Assembly (NCBI GenBank): GCA_029379225.1
Contig: JAQYWR010000005.1
Coordinates: forward strand, 62,001-126,000
Origin: Nostoc sp. S4
GTDB lineage: Bacteria > Cyanobacteriota > Cyanobacteriia > Cyanobacteriales > Nostocaceae
Length of the DNA stretch: 64,000 nucleotides
Direction of reading: 5' to 3'
The notes under the pieces were generated by a model. The model was not told the DNA's origin. It was given only the letters and a program-made list of their open reading frames with translations, and made no database searches. A program made the position numbers and the translations under genes. Shown here one piece after another: positions 25,501 to 35,113 of the stretch (position 1 is its first letter; each line of letters opens with the position of its first letter).

Positions 25501-28103
25501 AGGATGTGGTGGATGAACTATCGACTCTAGAAACTTCCAATTCATCCCAAACAAATCCAGAAGTTTTAATTACTGAAAATTCTAATTTAGAAACGGCTTT
25601 AGAGTTTGTAGACAATGTATTTTTTGAAAATACAGAGTTAAGTTTGGCAGATAATTTATTGTTGAGAGAAGCTCCTTTATTAGAAGTAGAAGAAAACGCC
25701 ATAATCGGAGAATTATCAACTGTAAATGAATTTACGATTATTCAAGTAACTGTAGAAATAGATGAAAATTTAGAACCGAATTTGGCAACTGCACCACTAT
25801 CGGAGTCAGAAAATACTGTTGCCATAACTGAAAAATTGACAGTCACAGAAACTATTGAAGTAGTTACTCTAGAAGATGAGTTTGCAAACTTAGAAGCATT
25901 ACTAAAAGAGGAAGTACCACCTGCCAAAGCTAAGGAGATACCAGAAGTAGATTTTGCTGCTTTAGAAGAATTGCTAGGTACAGATAACAATCAAGCTGCT
26001 GTATCTAGCGGCCAGCCCTCAACTCAACCAATTTCAACGAAAAATGCTGCTCCCTCACCACCCATAGATGAATTTAGTGATTTGGAGAAGTTGCTGACAG
26101 AAGCGGATCGAGCAATATCACACTCAGTACTGCCAAAGTCGAATACAAATAAAAATCCACGTCCTTCTACTCGTCGTGGTGCGAGATTTGAAGAAACAAT
26201 GAAGGTTCCAGTGAAGCAACTGGACGACATGAGTAATTTAGTTGGGGAGTTGGTGGTAAATCGCAACACCTTAGAGCAGGATCACGAACGGCTGCGACAA
26301 TCACTAGATAACTTGCTGATTCAGGTACAACAACTCTCGGATGTGGGAGCAAGGATGCAAGAATTGTACGAGCGATCGCTCCTAGAAGCTTCTCTGTTAG
26401 CCGGACGCAAAGCCAAAGACTCTGGCTTCGATTCTCAAGACTCTAATTCTGACAGAGGTTTTAGCGAGCTAGAAATGGATCGCTTTACTCCTTTCCATAC
26501 ACTGTCCCAGCAAATGATTGAGCGTATTGTCCGAGTGCGTGAGTCGGCTAGTGACATTGATTTTGTCACCGAGGAAACCGAACGAGTAGCACGGCAATTT
26601 CGCCAGGTAACCACCCAGCTACAAGAGGGATTGACAAGAGCGCGAATGGTGCCTTTTGCTCAAACTATCGATCGCTGGCGGCGAGGTGTGCGCGACAATG
26701 CCATCAAGTGTGGCAAACAAGTAGAGTTGGTAATTGAAGGTGGCGATACTTTAATTGACAAGATGATTTTAGATCATCTCACCGATCCGCTAACACACAT
26801 GCTCAATAATGCGATCGCTCACGGTATTGAAACGCCAGAGCAAAGGCAAGCTGCTGGTAAGCCACCTGTGGGAATTATTACTATCCGTGCCTTCCACCAA
26901 GGTAACCAAACTGTGATTTCTGTGGGCGATGACGGTGCAGGTATCGATCCGGCACGCGTTAAGGCTAAGGCAGTCAAAATTGGTATGATTACGGAAGCTC
27001 AGGCAAAAACCATCTCTCGCCTAGAAGTATACGACTTACTATTTCACTCTGGTTTTAGCATCAAAGACCAAGCTGACGAAATTTCTGGTCGCGGCGTGGG
27101 CATGGATGTTGTGCGTTCGGCGATTAGCGAAATTCGGGGCACAGTGAATACCGATTCAGCAATTGGCAAAGGAACCACTTTCACCATTCGTTTGCCACTG
27201 ACTTTGAGTATTTGTAAAGCTCTGTGTTGTGTCTCCGATAGAGCCAGAATTGCCTTCCCAATGGACGGCGTAGAAGATACCCTCGATATCTCACTCAAAA
27301 ATATTCAGCATAACGCCAATGGACAATCATTTATTTCTTGGCGCGATACCCTGCTGCCATTCCGACCTTTAAAGGAACTTTTAACCTTTAATCGCCAAAT
27401 TAGTCGCGGTAATGTGTATGGCGGTAACCGAGATGATGATATGGTTTCTGTGGTTGTGGTGCGATCGGCAAATACTCTAATTGCCTTACAGATTGACTTG
27501 GTGTTGAGCGAACAAGAAATTGTAATTAAGCAATTTGAAGGCCCAGCACCTAAACCCATAGGCGTAGCAGGTGCTACAGTTCTTGGTGATGGTCGGATTA
27601 TGCCCATCGCTGACGTACTAGAAATCATTGACATCTTCCAAGGACGAATTTCTACACAAGTTGGTAGCAGCTCTTGGCAACAAAAAGCTACTCCTACAGA
27701 CACTCCCGCTACCAAGCTTGACCCAACAGTGCTAATTGTCGATGACTCGATTACAGTTCGAGAATTGCTCTCTCTAACGTTCAACAAGGCAGGTTATCGT
27801 GTAGAACAGGCGCGTGACGGTCAGGAAGCTTGGGATAAACTCCGCTCTGGTTTGCCTTGTGATATCGTGTTTTGCGACATTGAAATGCCCCGTTGCGATG
27901 GTCTGGAGTTACTCTCTCGCATCCAAAAAGACTCTAACCTTAACCACCTACCCATTGCAATGCTCACCTCACGAGGTGCAGACAAGCACAGACAAATGGC
28001 AGTTCAACTCGGTGCAAGTGGCTACTTTACCAAGCCTTATCTCGAAGAAGCGCTACTAGAAGCTGCGGGGCGGATGGTCAAAGGCGAGAAACTTGTTAGC
28101 TGA
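22593..28103 (+). CDS. hmpE: Hybrid chemotaxis histidine kinase HmpE (CheA-REC)
   Basis: Kinase of the hmp array, 1836 residues. An Hpt domain carries phospho-accepting H49 in RAAHSIKGGAAMLG. A long acidic linker (about 330-1190) follows, with three 51-residue repeats near 840-985. The CheA core comprises a dimerisation helix pair (from about 1200), the ATPase with LTHMLNNAIAHGIE, GDDGAGIDP and GRGVGMDVV (about 1390-1530), a CheW-like domain (to about 1690) and a receiver with VLIVDDS and FCDIEMPR (from about 1710). CheA proteins are usually under 1200 residues with fewer repeats. It closes the operon; a heptamer tract separates it from hmpD. Confidence 0.93.
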   Translation: MLPEQQQRILGYFIEEARDHLNTIEQGLLNLESTLNDPEMISEVFRAAHSIKGGAAMLGLTSIQHTSHRLEDCFKVLKEHPVQIDQKLESLFLGVSDTLKALLEHLSGPFGLSEETANTLMSETEPVFQWLNEHLEQLVQQGNSGVATPSATEVTGSVENVSTLTELFLRRDIPSLAEDAHQESTEKDISVAPQEVLSSANAKENQNWSEFQAQVLQTLRQMLQLFKQTTTSSTRQNLQECCYQLVKLGETWNLSKWCGLCEAAASAIANPQNTYLTLAKIVITEIKQAQELVLQGREAEIAIGQQLEALLNFAEIELLEIPLDLVDEQSPPSPILQEIQDTEQLVITNLSEPIEELKLDEDINEHLSLELQQISLNAAPVSNFTLIPHEEVHPISKNLDPNGPEVGIAELNTLADLFEGETPELDENWQQEETLDITATDELGIDFSSGTDDRDSDLSDFLSFDEDINNEQQTTTTANTEDLSLLFGDSFIEKENSEPQNQQISPLTRELSDIAIDNLDFDSDSTEIYQIFDTSSNTEQPSLDVDQKNDNENDALADLLALTLDDDNELLIIGEITEPENETLANVELSSNQENNFHNLFLDTENRTWVEEITPSDYLELTQPKDLSLENLFVDIEENSLLPTSDSQLGDLFDISPITAFELSQTEDDLSKFWNQETTVQPENEFDSIVEHNLENTLEEDLFIATNNDIFHEIQESIASSKNSFDVEDFNLNFLEEEQLDILPSDNRDDLFEDLVVKNSTTSPEISQSEALASLEASASAAILEESVPLFVQHPVGEEIHNLSQQPEIVDFIPEFTNQPSDISTVDSPQTPSDVELNSFDSFDKNLQLLFEDIAIDDSTYIQMEITEDVVGKLSTPETSELPQAQPDDLFGSFDENTQLLFEDVAIHDSTYIQMEITEDVVGKLSTPEISELLQAQPDDLFGSFDENTQLLFEDIAIHDSTYIQMEIIEDVVDELSTLETSNSSQTNPEVLITENSNLETALEFVDNVFFENTELSLADNLLLREAPLLEVEENAIIGELSTVNEFTIIQVTVEIDENLEPNLATAPLSESENTVAITEKLTVTETIEVVTLEDEFANLEALLKEEVPPAKAKEIPEVDFAALEELLGTDNNQAAVSSGQPSTQPISTKNAAPSPPIDEFSDLEKLLTEADRAISHSVLPKSNTNKNPRPSTRRGARFEETMKVPVKQLDDMSNLVGELVVNRNTLEQDHERLRQSLDNLLIQVQQLSDVGARMQELYERSLLEASLLAGRKAKDSGFDSQDSNSDRGFSELEMDRFTPFHTLSQQMIERIVRVRESASDIDFVTEETERVARQFRQVTTQLQEGLTRARMVPFAQTIDRWRRGVRDNAIKCGKQVELVIEGGDTLIDKMILDHLTDPLTHMLNNAIAHGIETPEQRQAAGKPPVGIITIRAFHQGNQTVISVGDDGAGIDPARVKAKAVKIGMITEAQAKTISRLEVYDLLFHSGFSIKDQADEISGRGVGMDVVRSAISEIRGTVNTDSAIGKGTTFTIRLPLTLSICKALCCVSDRARIAFPMDGVEDTLDISLKNIQHNANGQSFISWRDTLLPFRPLKELLTFNRQISRGNVYGGNRDDDMVSVVVVRSANTLIALQIDLVLSEQEIVIKQFEGPAPKPIGVAGATVLGDGRIMPIADVLEIIDIFQGRISTQVGSSSWQQKATPTDTPATKLDPTVLIVDDSITVRELLSLTFNKAGYRVEQARDGQEAWDKLRSGLPCDIVFCDIEMPRCDGLELLSRIQKDSNLNHLPIAMLTSRGADKHRQMAVQLGASGYFTKPYLEEALLEAAGRMVKGEKLVS
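25113..25575 (+). repeat. Three 153-bp tandem repeats inside hmpE
   Basis: The codon block beginning DSTYIQMEITEDVVGKLSTP occurs at 25164, 25317 and 25470, an exact spacing of 153 bp. Copies 1 and 2 are almost identical over the full unit, including DDLFGSFDENTQLLFED; copy 3 diverges after about 35 codons. A degenerate half copy (SFDKNLQLLFED) precedes copy 1. The repeat expands the acidic linker without breaking the frame. Confidence 0.95.
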
Positions 28104-28580
28104 ACGAACCAAACTCCAGTATTACGGCACCTCTGATTAAAGATAGAGAAAATGAATATTTTTGCTGTAGCGCACCGAGACTAATGGTACGTTACGTTGC
28201 GCTTTAACGTACCCTACAAAAGGAAATTGTTTGGCGTTGATTCTCTTACACAAAGTTTCCTTTCTTTGCTAAGTATAAGCTTATGTTATTATTAATTCTC
28301 GTGAGCTTGATGTACCGTGTTCTGATTAGTAAGCTTTGGCTACGATTCGGTATGTTTACTAGCAGCATACCATGAAGCATTAATATAGGTATATAGTAAT
28401 CCGCGTTAAGGTTTGGTTTGCGGGGAAGTATCAAGGTATTAGGTTTTGCTTTTAATCCAATTTAGTAGTACTATTGTTCTATAGGTGAAAATAGCACGTA
28501 TTCGCCCCGGCTTCTGACGGGGCTTTTTATTTGAGAACGATTATAATTTTTGTTAACTCTGTGATTTATCCAAAAATTGG
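28104..28580. other. Intergenic region with an orphan terminator
   Basis: No protein gene is supported. Palindromic pieces (GGTACGTTACG... CGTACC near 28177-28213) lie close to the hmpE end. A strong rho-independent terminator on the plus strand (28504-28532) has no gene directly in front of it, leaving about 280 bp that could encode a small RNA or be the hmpE 3-prime UTR. Confidence 0.5.
28504..28532 (+). terminator. Rho-independent terminator
   Basis: GCCCCG and CGGGGC pair around an eight-base loop and are followed by TTTTTATTT. It is more than 400 bp beyond the hmpE stop. Confidence 0.8.
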
Positions 28581-29141
28581 TTAGAGATTTAAAATAAAAC
28601 CTGAAAGAACATCTTCACCAGATAAACTTGTGGGGAATTGTAAAACTTCAGGTGCTTGATGAGGGCGATAAATTTCTACTTGTTTATCTTGAGGATTAAT
28701 TAACCAACCCAGTTGTAAGCCATTTGCTAAGTATTCGTGCATCTTAGCTTGAACATCTTCCAAATCGTCAGTTTCACAAATTAATTCCACGGCAAAATCT
28801 GGACGCAAGAGAAGAAATTTCTTTCTTTGTTGTAGCGTGAGAGTATTCCCTCTTTGTTTCTTTATCCAAGAAGCATCAGGGGAACGAGTTGCACCATTAG
28901 GAAGTTTAAAACTAGTGGAAGAATCAAAAGCTTTATCTAAATTATTTTTGCTGTTCCAAAACCACAGTTGTCCTAATAAATCAAAATTATGATTACCCGT
29001 TTCTCCTTCTATAGGTAGCATAATTACTAGTTCTCCTTGAGCCGTTAATTCTAAACGCAAATCTTGATTGACAGCAATAATCTGTTCAAATTCTTCATCT
29101 GTAAATTGGAGATTAGGAGGTAAGTGTAGAGTTAAAGTCAT
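28581..29141 (-). CDS. Uma2 family putative endonuclease (DUF820)
   Basis: PD-(D/E)XK-fold nuclease family that is greatly expanded in cyanobacteria; no cellular role has been settled. The active-site pattern is visible as ATRSPDASWI (Asp near residue 102), then RPDFAVELICETDD (Asp/Glu near 126-130) and the E-x-Y stretch MHEYLANGLQLGWLINPQ. ATG 29141 (MTLTLHLPP) is chosen over the ATG at 29165. Length 186 is usual. Single gene. Confidence 0.88.
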   Translation of the reverse strand: MTLTLHLPPNLQFTDEEFEQIIAVNQDLRLELTAQGELVIMLPIEGETGNHNFDLLGQLWFWNSKNNLDKAFDSSTSFKLPNGATRSPDASWIKKQRGNTLTLQQRKKFLLLRPDFAVELICETDDLEDVQAKMHEYLANGLQLGWLINPQDKQVEIYRPHQAPEVLQFPTSLSGEDVLSGFILNL

Positions 29142-29364
29142 AATTAATTCGTCTCCACTCAGCACAATTACTTTATTAGCTATTAGCAGATAACAAAGTG
29201 CGAAGTCAGCAGCATCGACTTCCGGCGAACAGAACTTTATAACAAAGGAGTAATGATAGTCTTAACCAAACAATCTGCAACTTTGGTACACATTAGCTTA
29301 GTATATACTCCAAATGTTGGGTCTATCTTTGTAATATATAAAATAGTACTTTTAACCTGATGTT

Positions 29365-31428
29365 ATGTCATCTGAATCCCTCGCCTACCCATCCAGTCAC
29401 AAGAGTAATCAAGTCGATAACTACCACGGTACTTTAGTTACAGATACTTACCGTTGGTTGGAAGATCCTGACTCCCAAGAAACGAGGACTTGGATTGAGT
29501 TACAGAATCAAGTCACTTTTGGTTACTTGAGTAAAATTTCTGCTAGAGAAAAAATTAAACAACGCTTGACTAAACTTTGGGATTATGAAAAATACAGTAT
29601 CCCTTTTAAAGAAGGTGAGCAATACTTTTATTTTAAAAATGATGGACTGCAAAATCAAAGTGTCCTTTACACTCTGAAATCTCTTGATGCTGAACCTAGA
29701 GTTTTACTCGATCCCAATAAACTCTCAGAAGATGGTACTGTGGCACTTTCAGGGTTATCCATTAGTGAGGATGGTAAACTTTTAGCATACGGTATATCCA
29801 CATCTGGTTCTGATTGGCAAGAGTGGAAAGTCCGGGATATCGAAACTGGAAAAGACCTAAAAGACCACTTACAGTGGATTAAATTTTCTGGTGCATCTTG
29901 GACACACGATTGCCAAGGTTTTTTCTATAGTCGCTACGATGAACCAAATGAAAAAACTCAATTAGAAGATGTTAATTATTATCAAAAACTTTACTATCAT
30001 CAACTAGGTAACTCTCAATCAGAAGATGTATTAATTTATCATCGTCCTGACCAAAAAGAATGGGGTTTTAGTGGCAATGTTACTGAAGACGGACGCTATC
30101 TAATAATTTCAGTTTGGCTGGGAACTGATTCCAAAAATTTAGTTTTCTACAAAGACTTGACTAATCCTGATGCTGAAGTTTTAGAGTTAATTAACCAGTT
30201 TGAAGCTGATTATAGTTTAATTGATAATGATGGTAGTGTCTTTTATTTTCGTACAGATTTAAATGCGCCACGAGGCAGATTAATTGCTATTGATACAAAA
30301 AACCCTACTCCAGAGAACTGGCAAGAAATTATTCCTCAATCAGCAGAAACTCTGGAAAGTGTTGGAATACTCAATAATCAATTTGTTGTTGATTACTTAA
30401 AAGATGCTCATACCCAAATCAAAATTTTTGACCTCAAGGGTAAATTTATCCGCGAGGTAGAATTACCTGGATTCGGTTCAGCAGGTGGCTTTGGTGGTAA
30501 GCGTGATGACACTGAAACTTTTTATAGTTTTACCAGCTTTACCATACCAGGGACTATCTATCGCTACGACATGGTAACGGGAAAAAGTGAGGTTTTTCGG
30601 GAGCCAAAGGTAGATTTTAATCCTGATGATTACGAGACAAAACAAGTCTTTTATCAGAGCAAAGATGGTACTAGAGTACCGATGTTTATTACTCACAAAA
30701 AAGGCATTAAATTAGACGGAAATAATCCAACATATCTTTATGCTTATGGTGGTTTTAATGCCTCAATGACACCTGGTTTTTCCGTGAGTCTGTTGGTGTG
30801 GATGGAAATGGGTGGTGTGTATGCAATGCCGAATTTACGTGGTGGTGGCGAGTATGGTGAAGAATGGCATCAAGCAGGAATGAAAGAGAAAAAACAAAAT
30901 GTCTTCGATGATTTTATTAGTGCAGCTGAGTGGTTAATTGCTAACAAGTATACTAAAACTGATAAGTTGGCGATCGCAGGCGGAAGCAACGGCGGTTTAT
31001 TAGTCGGTGCTTGTATGACACAGCGTCCTGATTTGTTTGGTGCAGCTTTACCAGCAGTTGGCGTGATGGATATGTTGCGGTTTCACAAATTTACCATCGG
31101 CTGGGCTTGGACTTCAGAATATGGTTCGCCGGATAATCCAGAAGAATTTCCCGCACTCTATGCTTATTCACCATTGCACAATCTCAAACCAGATACAACT
31201 TACCCCGCAACCTTGATTACCACAGCTGACCATGACGACCGCGTTGTCCCTGCTCATAGTTTCAAATTTGCCGCAGCTTTACAAGTAAATCACCTTGGTA
31301 ATGCACCAGTATTAATCAGAATTGAGACTAAGGCAGGACATGGAGCAGGTAAACCCACAGCTAAAATTATCGAGGAAGCTGCCGATAAATGGGCTTTTTT
31401 AGTGCGTACTTTAAATGTTGAAGTTTAG
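29365..31428 (+). CDS. Prolyl oligopeptidase (family S9A)
   Basis: Serine peptidase that cuts short peptides after proline, normally cytosolic. The N-terminus (YPSSHKSNQVDNYHGTLVTDTYRWLEDPDS) is typical, a seven-bladed propeller fills about residues 70-420, and the hydrolase domain carries the nucleophile in GGSNGG (Ser near 546), the acid in TADHDDRV (near 629) and the histidine in KAGHGAG (near 661). At 687 residues it is full length, and no signal peptide is seen. Single gene. Confidence 0.93.
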   Translation: MSSESLAYPSSHKSNQVDNYHGTLVTDTYRWLEDPDSQETRTWIELQNQVTFGYLSKISAREKIKQRLTKLWDYEKYSIPFKEGEQYFYFKNDGLQNQSVLYTLKSLDAEPRVLLDPNKLSEDGTVALSGLSISEDGKLLAYGISTSGSDWQEWKVRDIETGKDLKDHLQWIKFSGASWTHDCQGFFYSRYDEPNEKTQLEDVNYYQKLYYHQLGNSQSEDVLIYHRPDQKEWGFSGNVTEDGRYLIISVWLGTDSKNLVFYKDLTNPDAEVLELINQFEADYSLIDNDGSVFYFRTDLNAPRGRLIAIDTKNPTPENWQEIIPQSAETLESVGILNNQFVVDYLKDAHTQIKIFDLKGKFIREVELPGFGSAGGFGGKRDDTETFYSFTSFTIPGTIYRYDMVTGKSEVFREPKVDFNPDDYETKQVFYQSKDGTRVPMFITHKKGIKLDGNNPTYLYAYGGFNASMTPGFSVSLLVWMEMGGVYAMPNLRGGGEYGEEWHQAGMKEKKQNVFDDFISAAEWLIANKYTKTDKLAIAGGSNGGLLVGACMTQRPDLFGAALPAVGVMDMLRFHKFTIGWAWTSEYGSPDNPEEFPALYAYSPLHNLKPDTTYPATLITTADHDDRVVPAHSFKFAAALQVNHLGNAPVLIRIETKAGHGAGKPTAKIIEEAADKWAFLVRTLNVEV

Positions 31429-32041
31429 AAGAATATAATCTTCAAACAGAAGTCATAATTCAGAATTAAAAATGTAATCAGTGGGGGATTTAGACTTGCC
31501 TTTGAGAAGCACTACAAATTTTTAAAATTTTGTGAGGTGTTTCACAGTTTAGTTCTTCACCAGTTGTACTTAGGTAAATTCTGAATTATGACCGCTGATT
31601 TTTTAGTTTTATGGTTAACTTAATTATTAGAGGTAAAGATTAATTATCAAATGGTTAAAACTTTGTGAACAAAACAATTACAATATTTACCCTGAAAGTT
31701 AAAATAAATATGAGAATTTTATTATAAATCAAGTAAAAAATATTTTTATTAATAGCAATTATCCAGAATATTTATTTTTAACATTTATCTCAACATTTTT
31801 TACAAACTATATTTTGATATTAATTTAAAATCATCGGTACTTTATTTAAAATATCATCTATTTACTAAATAACCTGATAATTAGATTTACTAAAGTAATA
31901 ATAACTTGATAGCTCACGTTTCAAAAATTTTATATTAGGATAATTACGAGGCTCAATCTTGGAACTTTCAAAACAACGCTCTAATTTCTTTAAAAAAGAA
32001 ATTATGTTTTATCAACTGTAATTTTTAATTTTCCACTGCTT
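31429..32041. other. AT-rich intergenic region with a terminal-inverted-repeat element
   Basis: No gene. The first part holds an element of about 150 bp bounded by 16-bp perfect inverted repeats (31447-31597). The remainder (31600-32030) is very AT-rich and featureless and should include the promoter of the M16 peptidase. Confidence 0.55.
31447..31597. repeat. Small element with 16-bp perfect inverted ends
   Basis: GTCATAATTCAGAATT at 31452-31467 and AATTCTGAATTATGAC at 31577-31592 are exact inverse complements, and the match continues imperfectly for a few bases outward. The 110 bp between contain no ORF. A miniature inverted-repeat element or a stable non-coding hairpin. Confidence 0.5.
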
Positions 32042-34864
32042 ATGAAGCCACGCGCATACATGCTTATCGGATTTTTGCTGAGTATTGTCCTTAGTTTAGT
32101 GCCGTTTTCAGGCAACTTTACCATTGGGGCAACACCAACAACCACCACACCCGTATCTGCGCTCTCATTCACCCAAGGAGTGCAAAAAACGGTATTGGAT
32201 AATGGTTTAACCGTGTTAACTAAAGAAGTCCATACCGCTCCCGTAGTGAGCGTGCAAGTTTGGTATAAAGTCGGTTCACGCAACGAGGTTAAGGGACAAA
32301 ATGGTATTTCCCACCAGCTAGAACATCTGATGTTCAAAGGCACAACCGACCGTCCAGTGCAGTTTGGCAGGTTATTTAGTGCCTTGGGTAGCCAGTTCAA
32401 CGCCTTCACCAGTTATGACGAAACAGCCTATTTTGGCACGGTGCAGCGAGACAAACTCGAAGCATTGCTGACACTAGAAGCCGATCGCATGGAAAATGCT
32501 TTAATTGGGGCTGAACAACTCACAAGTGAAAAGCGAGTAGTAATCTCTGAATTACAAGGGTACGAAAATTCACCTGAGTATCGTTTGAATCGGGAAGTCA
32601 TGCGAAATGCTTTCCCCAATCGAGCCTATGGCTTACCTGTGGGAGGTACAAAAGCTGATGTAGAAAAATTTACGCTAGAACAGGTGCGGAATTATTACCA
32701 AACCTACTACAGCCCAGAAAATGCCACCTTGGTAATTACTGGGGACTTTGCCACCGAACCTGTACTGAAAATTGTCAAAGAAACTTACGGGAAATTGGCA
32801 AAAAGAGAACACAGAGACGCGAGGATACGGGGAGGCTCTGATGCAAACAGTTCATTAACAGCCTCACCCCGCCCCTCAGTCCCCACGTCTTCCTCCGTCG
32901 CCTCTGTTAATCAAAAAGCACCCATTGTCCTCAAGCAACCTGGAAGTGCAGCACTATTACAAGCGATGTATCCTCTGCCAGATATTAAGCATCCTGATGT
33001 TCCAGCAATTGATGTAATGGATGCCATCCTTACAGGTGGACGGAGTTCTAGGCTTTACCAGGCTTTGGTGGAATCTGGACTCGCTAGTTCGGCTAGTGGT
33101 GGTGCTGCGGAACTGATCGAACCAGGTTGGTACGAAATTAATGCCACAGCGGCTCCGGGTCAACAGTTAAGCAAAATTGCTCAGGTACTCCAGGAATCTT
33201 TGACAAAACTCCAACAGCAGCCAGTCACCCCAGAAGAATTAAAACGAGCAAAGACGCAACTGCAAGCCTCATATATACTCGGTAACCAAGATATTACTAG
33301 TCAGGCCAACTTACTAGGATATAACCAAACTGTGGCGGGGGATTATCATTTTATTGAAAAGTATCTGGCTGCGATCGCCAAAGTTACCCCAGCCCAAATA
33401 CAGCAAGCAGCCAAAACTTACCTGAATCCAGCTAAACAAACCATTGGCTACTTTGAGCCGACTCAACCAGATGGTCAACCAGGAGCTTCTAGTGCTGGTT
33501 CTAGTCGCACTGTGGAGAATTTTAGCCCTGGAAAACCTGTAGATCCAGCAGAACTGGCTAAATATCTGCCACCTGCCACATCAACTACAGATTCCACCAA
33601 ACAATCGCTTCCAGAAGAATTTACCTTAAATAATGGGATGCGAGTTCTGCTGTTAAGCGATCGCAACGTTCCGACTATTAATCTCAGCGGCAAAGTTGAC
33701 GCTGGTAGCGAGTTTGACGGTAATCAAAAAGCTGGATTAGCAAATCTAACTGCAATCAACTTGATGAATGGAACGCAGACTAAAAATGCTCTCACCCTAG
33801 CAAAAACCTTAGAAGACCAAGGAGCCGGTTTGGATTTCGGTGCTAGCCGCGAAGGTGTAAACATCAGTGGTGAGGGCTTGTCAGCAAACTTGCCAATTTT
33901 AATTCAAACTCTGGCAGATGTTTTACAAAACGCGACTTTCCCCGGTGACCAGTTAGAACTCAGTCGCCAAAGGGCACTCACTAGTCTTAAAGTCCAGCTA
34001 GATGACCCCAGCGGTCTGGGACGACGGGTATTTCAACAGGCAATTTACCCGGAAAATCATCCGTTTCACAGTTTTCCTACAGAAGAAAGTTTAAAAAGCA
34101 TTACTCGTAATGATTTGCTTGGCTTCTACCAAACACATTACCGACCGGATACCACAACGATCGCTTTAGTGGGAGACTTCGAGTCAGCTAAAGTCAAAGA
34201 ATTGCTCAATCAGGTATTTGGCAAATGGCAAGCCACAGGTAAGCCACCTGTTCTGGAAGTGCCATCAGTAGCATTGCCGCAAACTTCGACACGTTTAAAT
34301 AAGGTAATTCCCGGTAAGGCCGAGGCTGTGACCTACATCGGCTACAACGGCATTTCTAGGAAAGACCGACGTTTTTATGCAGCATTAGTGCTGAATCAAA
34401 TTTTGGGTGGTGATACATTAGCAAGCCGCTTGGGTACGGAAGTGCGCGATCGCCAGGGTTTAACCTATGGTATCTATAGTGCTTTTGCCGCCGGAATTAA
34501 TCCCGGCCCCTTCTTAATTCAAATGCAGACTGCTCCTGGAGATGCCCAAAAAGCGATCGTCAGTACTGTTGCTTTACTCAAACAATTACGCGAACAAGGA
34601 GTAACTGAAGTTGAATTAAACGCAGCAAAACGCTCAATTACTAACAGCTACCCTGTGGATTTAGCCAATCCTAGTAATGTTTCTAGCATTATTTTAGATA
34701 ATGCAGCTTTGGGACTTCCACGCGCAGAAATTCGAGAATTTCCCCAACAAATTCAGGCAGTTACTATGACTCAAATCCAACAAGTAATTCAGGATTTAAT
34801 TAAGCCAGAAAATCTAGTAATTGTCACCGCTGGTCTTGGAGATACTGTGCCCAAAGGTAGATAA
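32042..34864 (+). CDS. M16 family zinc peptidase, two-domain, exported
   Basis: Clamshell metallopeptidase of the pitrilysin/processing peptidase family, exported by an N-terminal signal (MKPRAYMLIGFLLSIVLSLV). The first half has the inverse zinc motif HQLEH (in NGISHQLEHLMFKGT, about residues 94-98) and the second ligand region ISELQGYENSPEYRL. The second half (from about 515) has the fold without the motif, as in M16B pairs joined in one chain. A low-complexity insert at about 255-292 looks derived from an intergenic repeat. Length 940 is normal for fused forms. Single gene. Confidence 0.92.
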   Translation: MKPRAYMLIGFLLSIVLSLVPFSGNFTIGATPTTTTPVSALSFTQGVQKTVLDNGLTVLTKEVHTAPVVSVQVWYKVGSRNEVKGQNGISHQLEHLMFKGTTDRPVQFGRLFSALGSQFNAFTSYDETAYFGTVQRDKLEALLTLEADRMENALIGAEQLTSEKRVVISELQGYENSPEYRLNREVMRNAFPNRAYGLPVGGTKADVEKFTLEQVRNYYQTYYSPENATLVITGDFATEPVLKIVKETYGKLAKREHRDARIRGGSDANSSLTASPRPSVPTSSSVASVNQKAPIVLKQPGSAALLQAMYPLPDIKHPDVPAIDVMDAILTGGRSSRLYQALVESGLASSASGGAAELIEPGWYEINATAAPGQQLSKIAQVLQESLTKLQQQPVTPEELKRAKTQLQASYILGNQDITSQANLLGYNQTVAGDYHFIEKYLAAIAKVTPAQIQQAAKTYLNPAKQTIGYFEPTQPDGQPGASSAGSSRTVENFSPGKPVDPAELAKYLPPATSTTDSTKQSLPEEFTLNNGMRVLLLSDRNVPTINLSGKVDAGSEFDGNQKAGLANLTAINLMNGTQTKNALTLAKTLEDQGAGLDFGASREGVNISGEGLSANLPILIQTLADVLQNATFPGDQLELSRQRALTSLKVQLDDPSGLGRRVFQQAIYPENHPFHSFPTEESLKSITRNDLLGFYQTHYRPDTTTIALVGDFESAKVKELLNQVFGKWQATGKPPVLEVPSVALPQTSTRLNKVIPGKAEAVTYIGYNGISRKDRRFYAALVLNQILGGDTLASRLGTEVRDRQGLTYGIYSAFAAGINPGPFLIQMQTAPGDAQKAIVSTVALLKQLREQGVTEVELNAAKRSITNSYPVDLANPSNVSSIILDNAALGLPRAEIREFPQQIQAVTMTQIQQVIQDLIKPENLVIVTAGLGDTVPKGR

Positions 34865-35113
34865 AACAGTGAGGTAGTGCTGAGTTATATGATGTTTGGC
34901 TAATCACTTGTGATATGTCCGAAGCGAATGCAACGGAGTGGAAACAAGCAATAGACTTCTTGCATAAATTTATGCAAGAGGTCTAATCACTTGGTTTGTC
35001 CGATTGCTTTACTTCATACCCTACGGGAACGCCAAGGGCGAAGGCAATCACAAGTATCCACGGTATTAGAGACATGTCCTTTAACATTACGGTGCTGAAG
35101 AATACATCCATCA

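Noticed and set aside
28246..28434. A 62-residue minus-strand frame
   Set aside because: No ribosome binding site, no recognisable sequence, and it lies in a region with an orphan terminator on the other strand.
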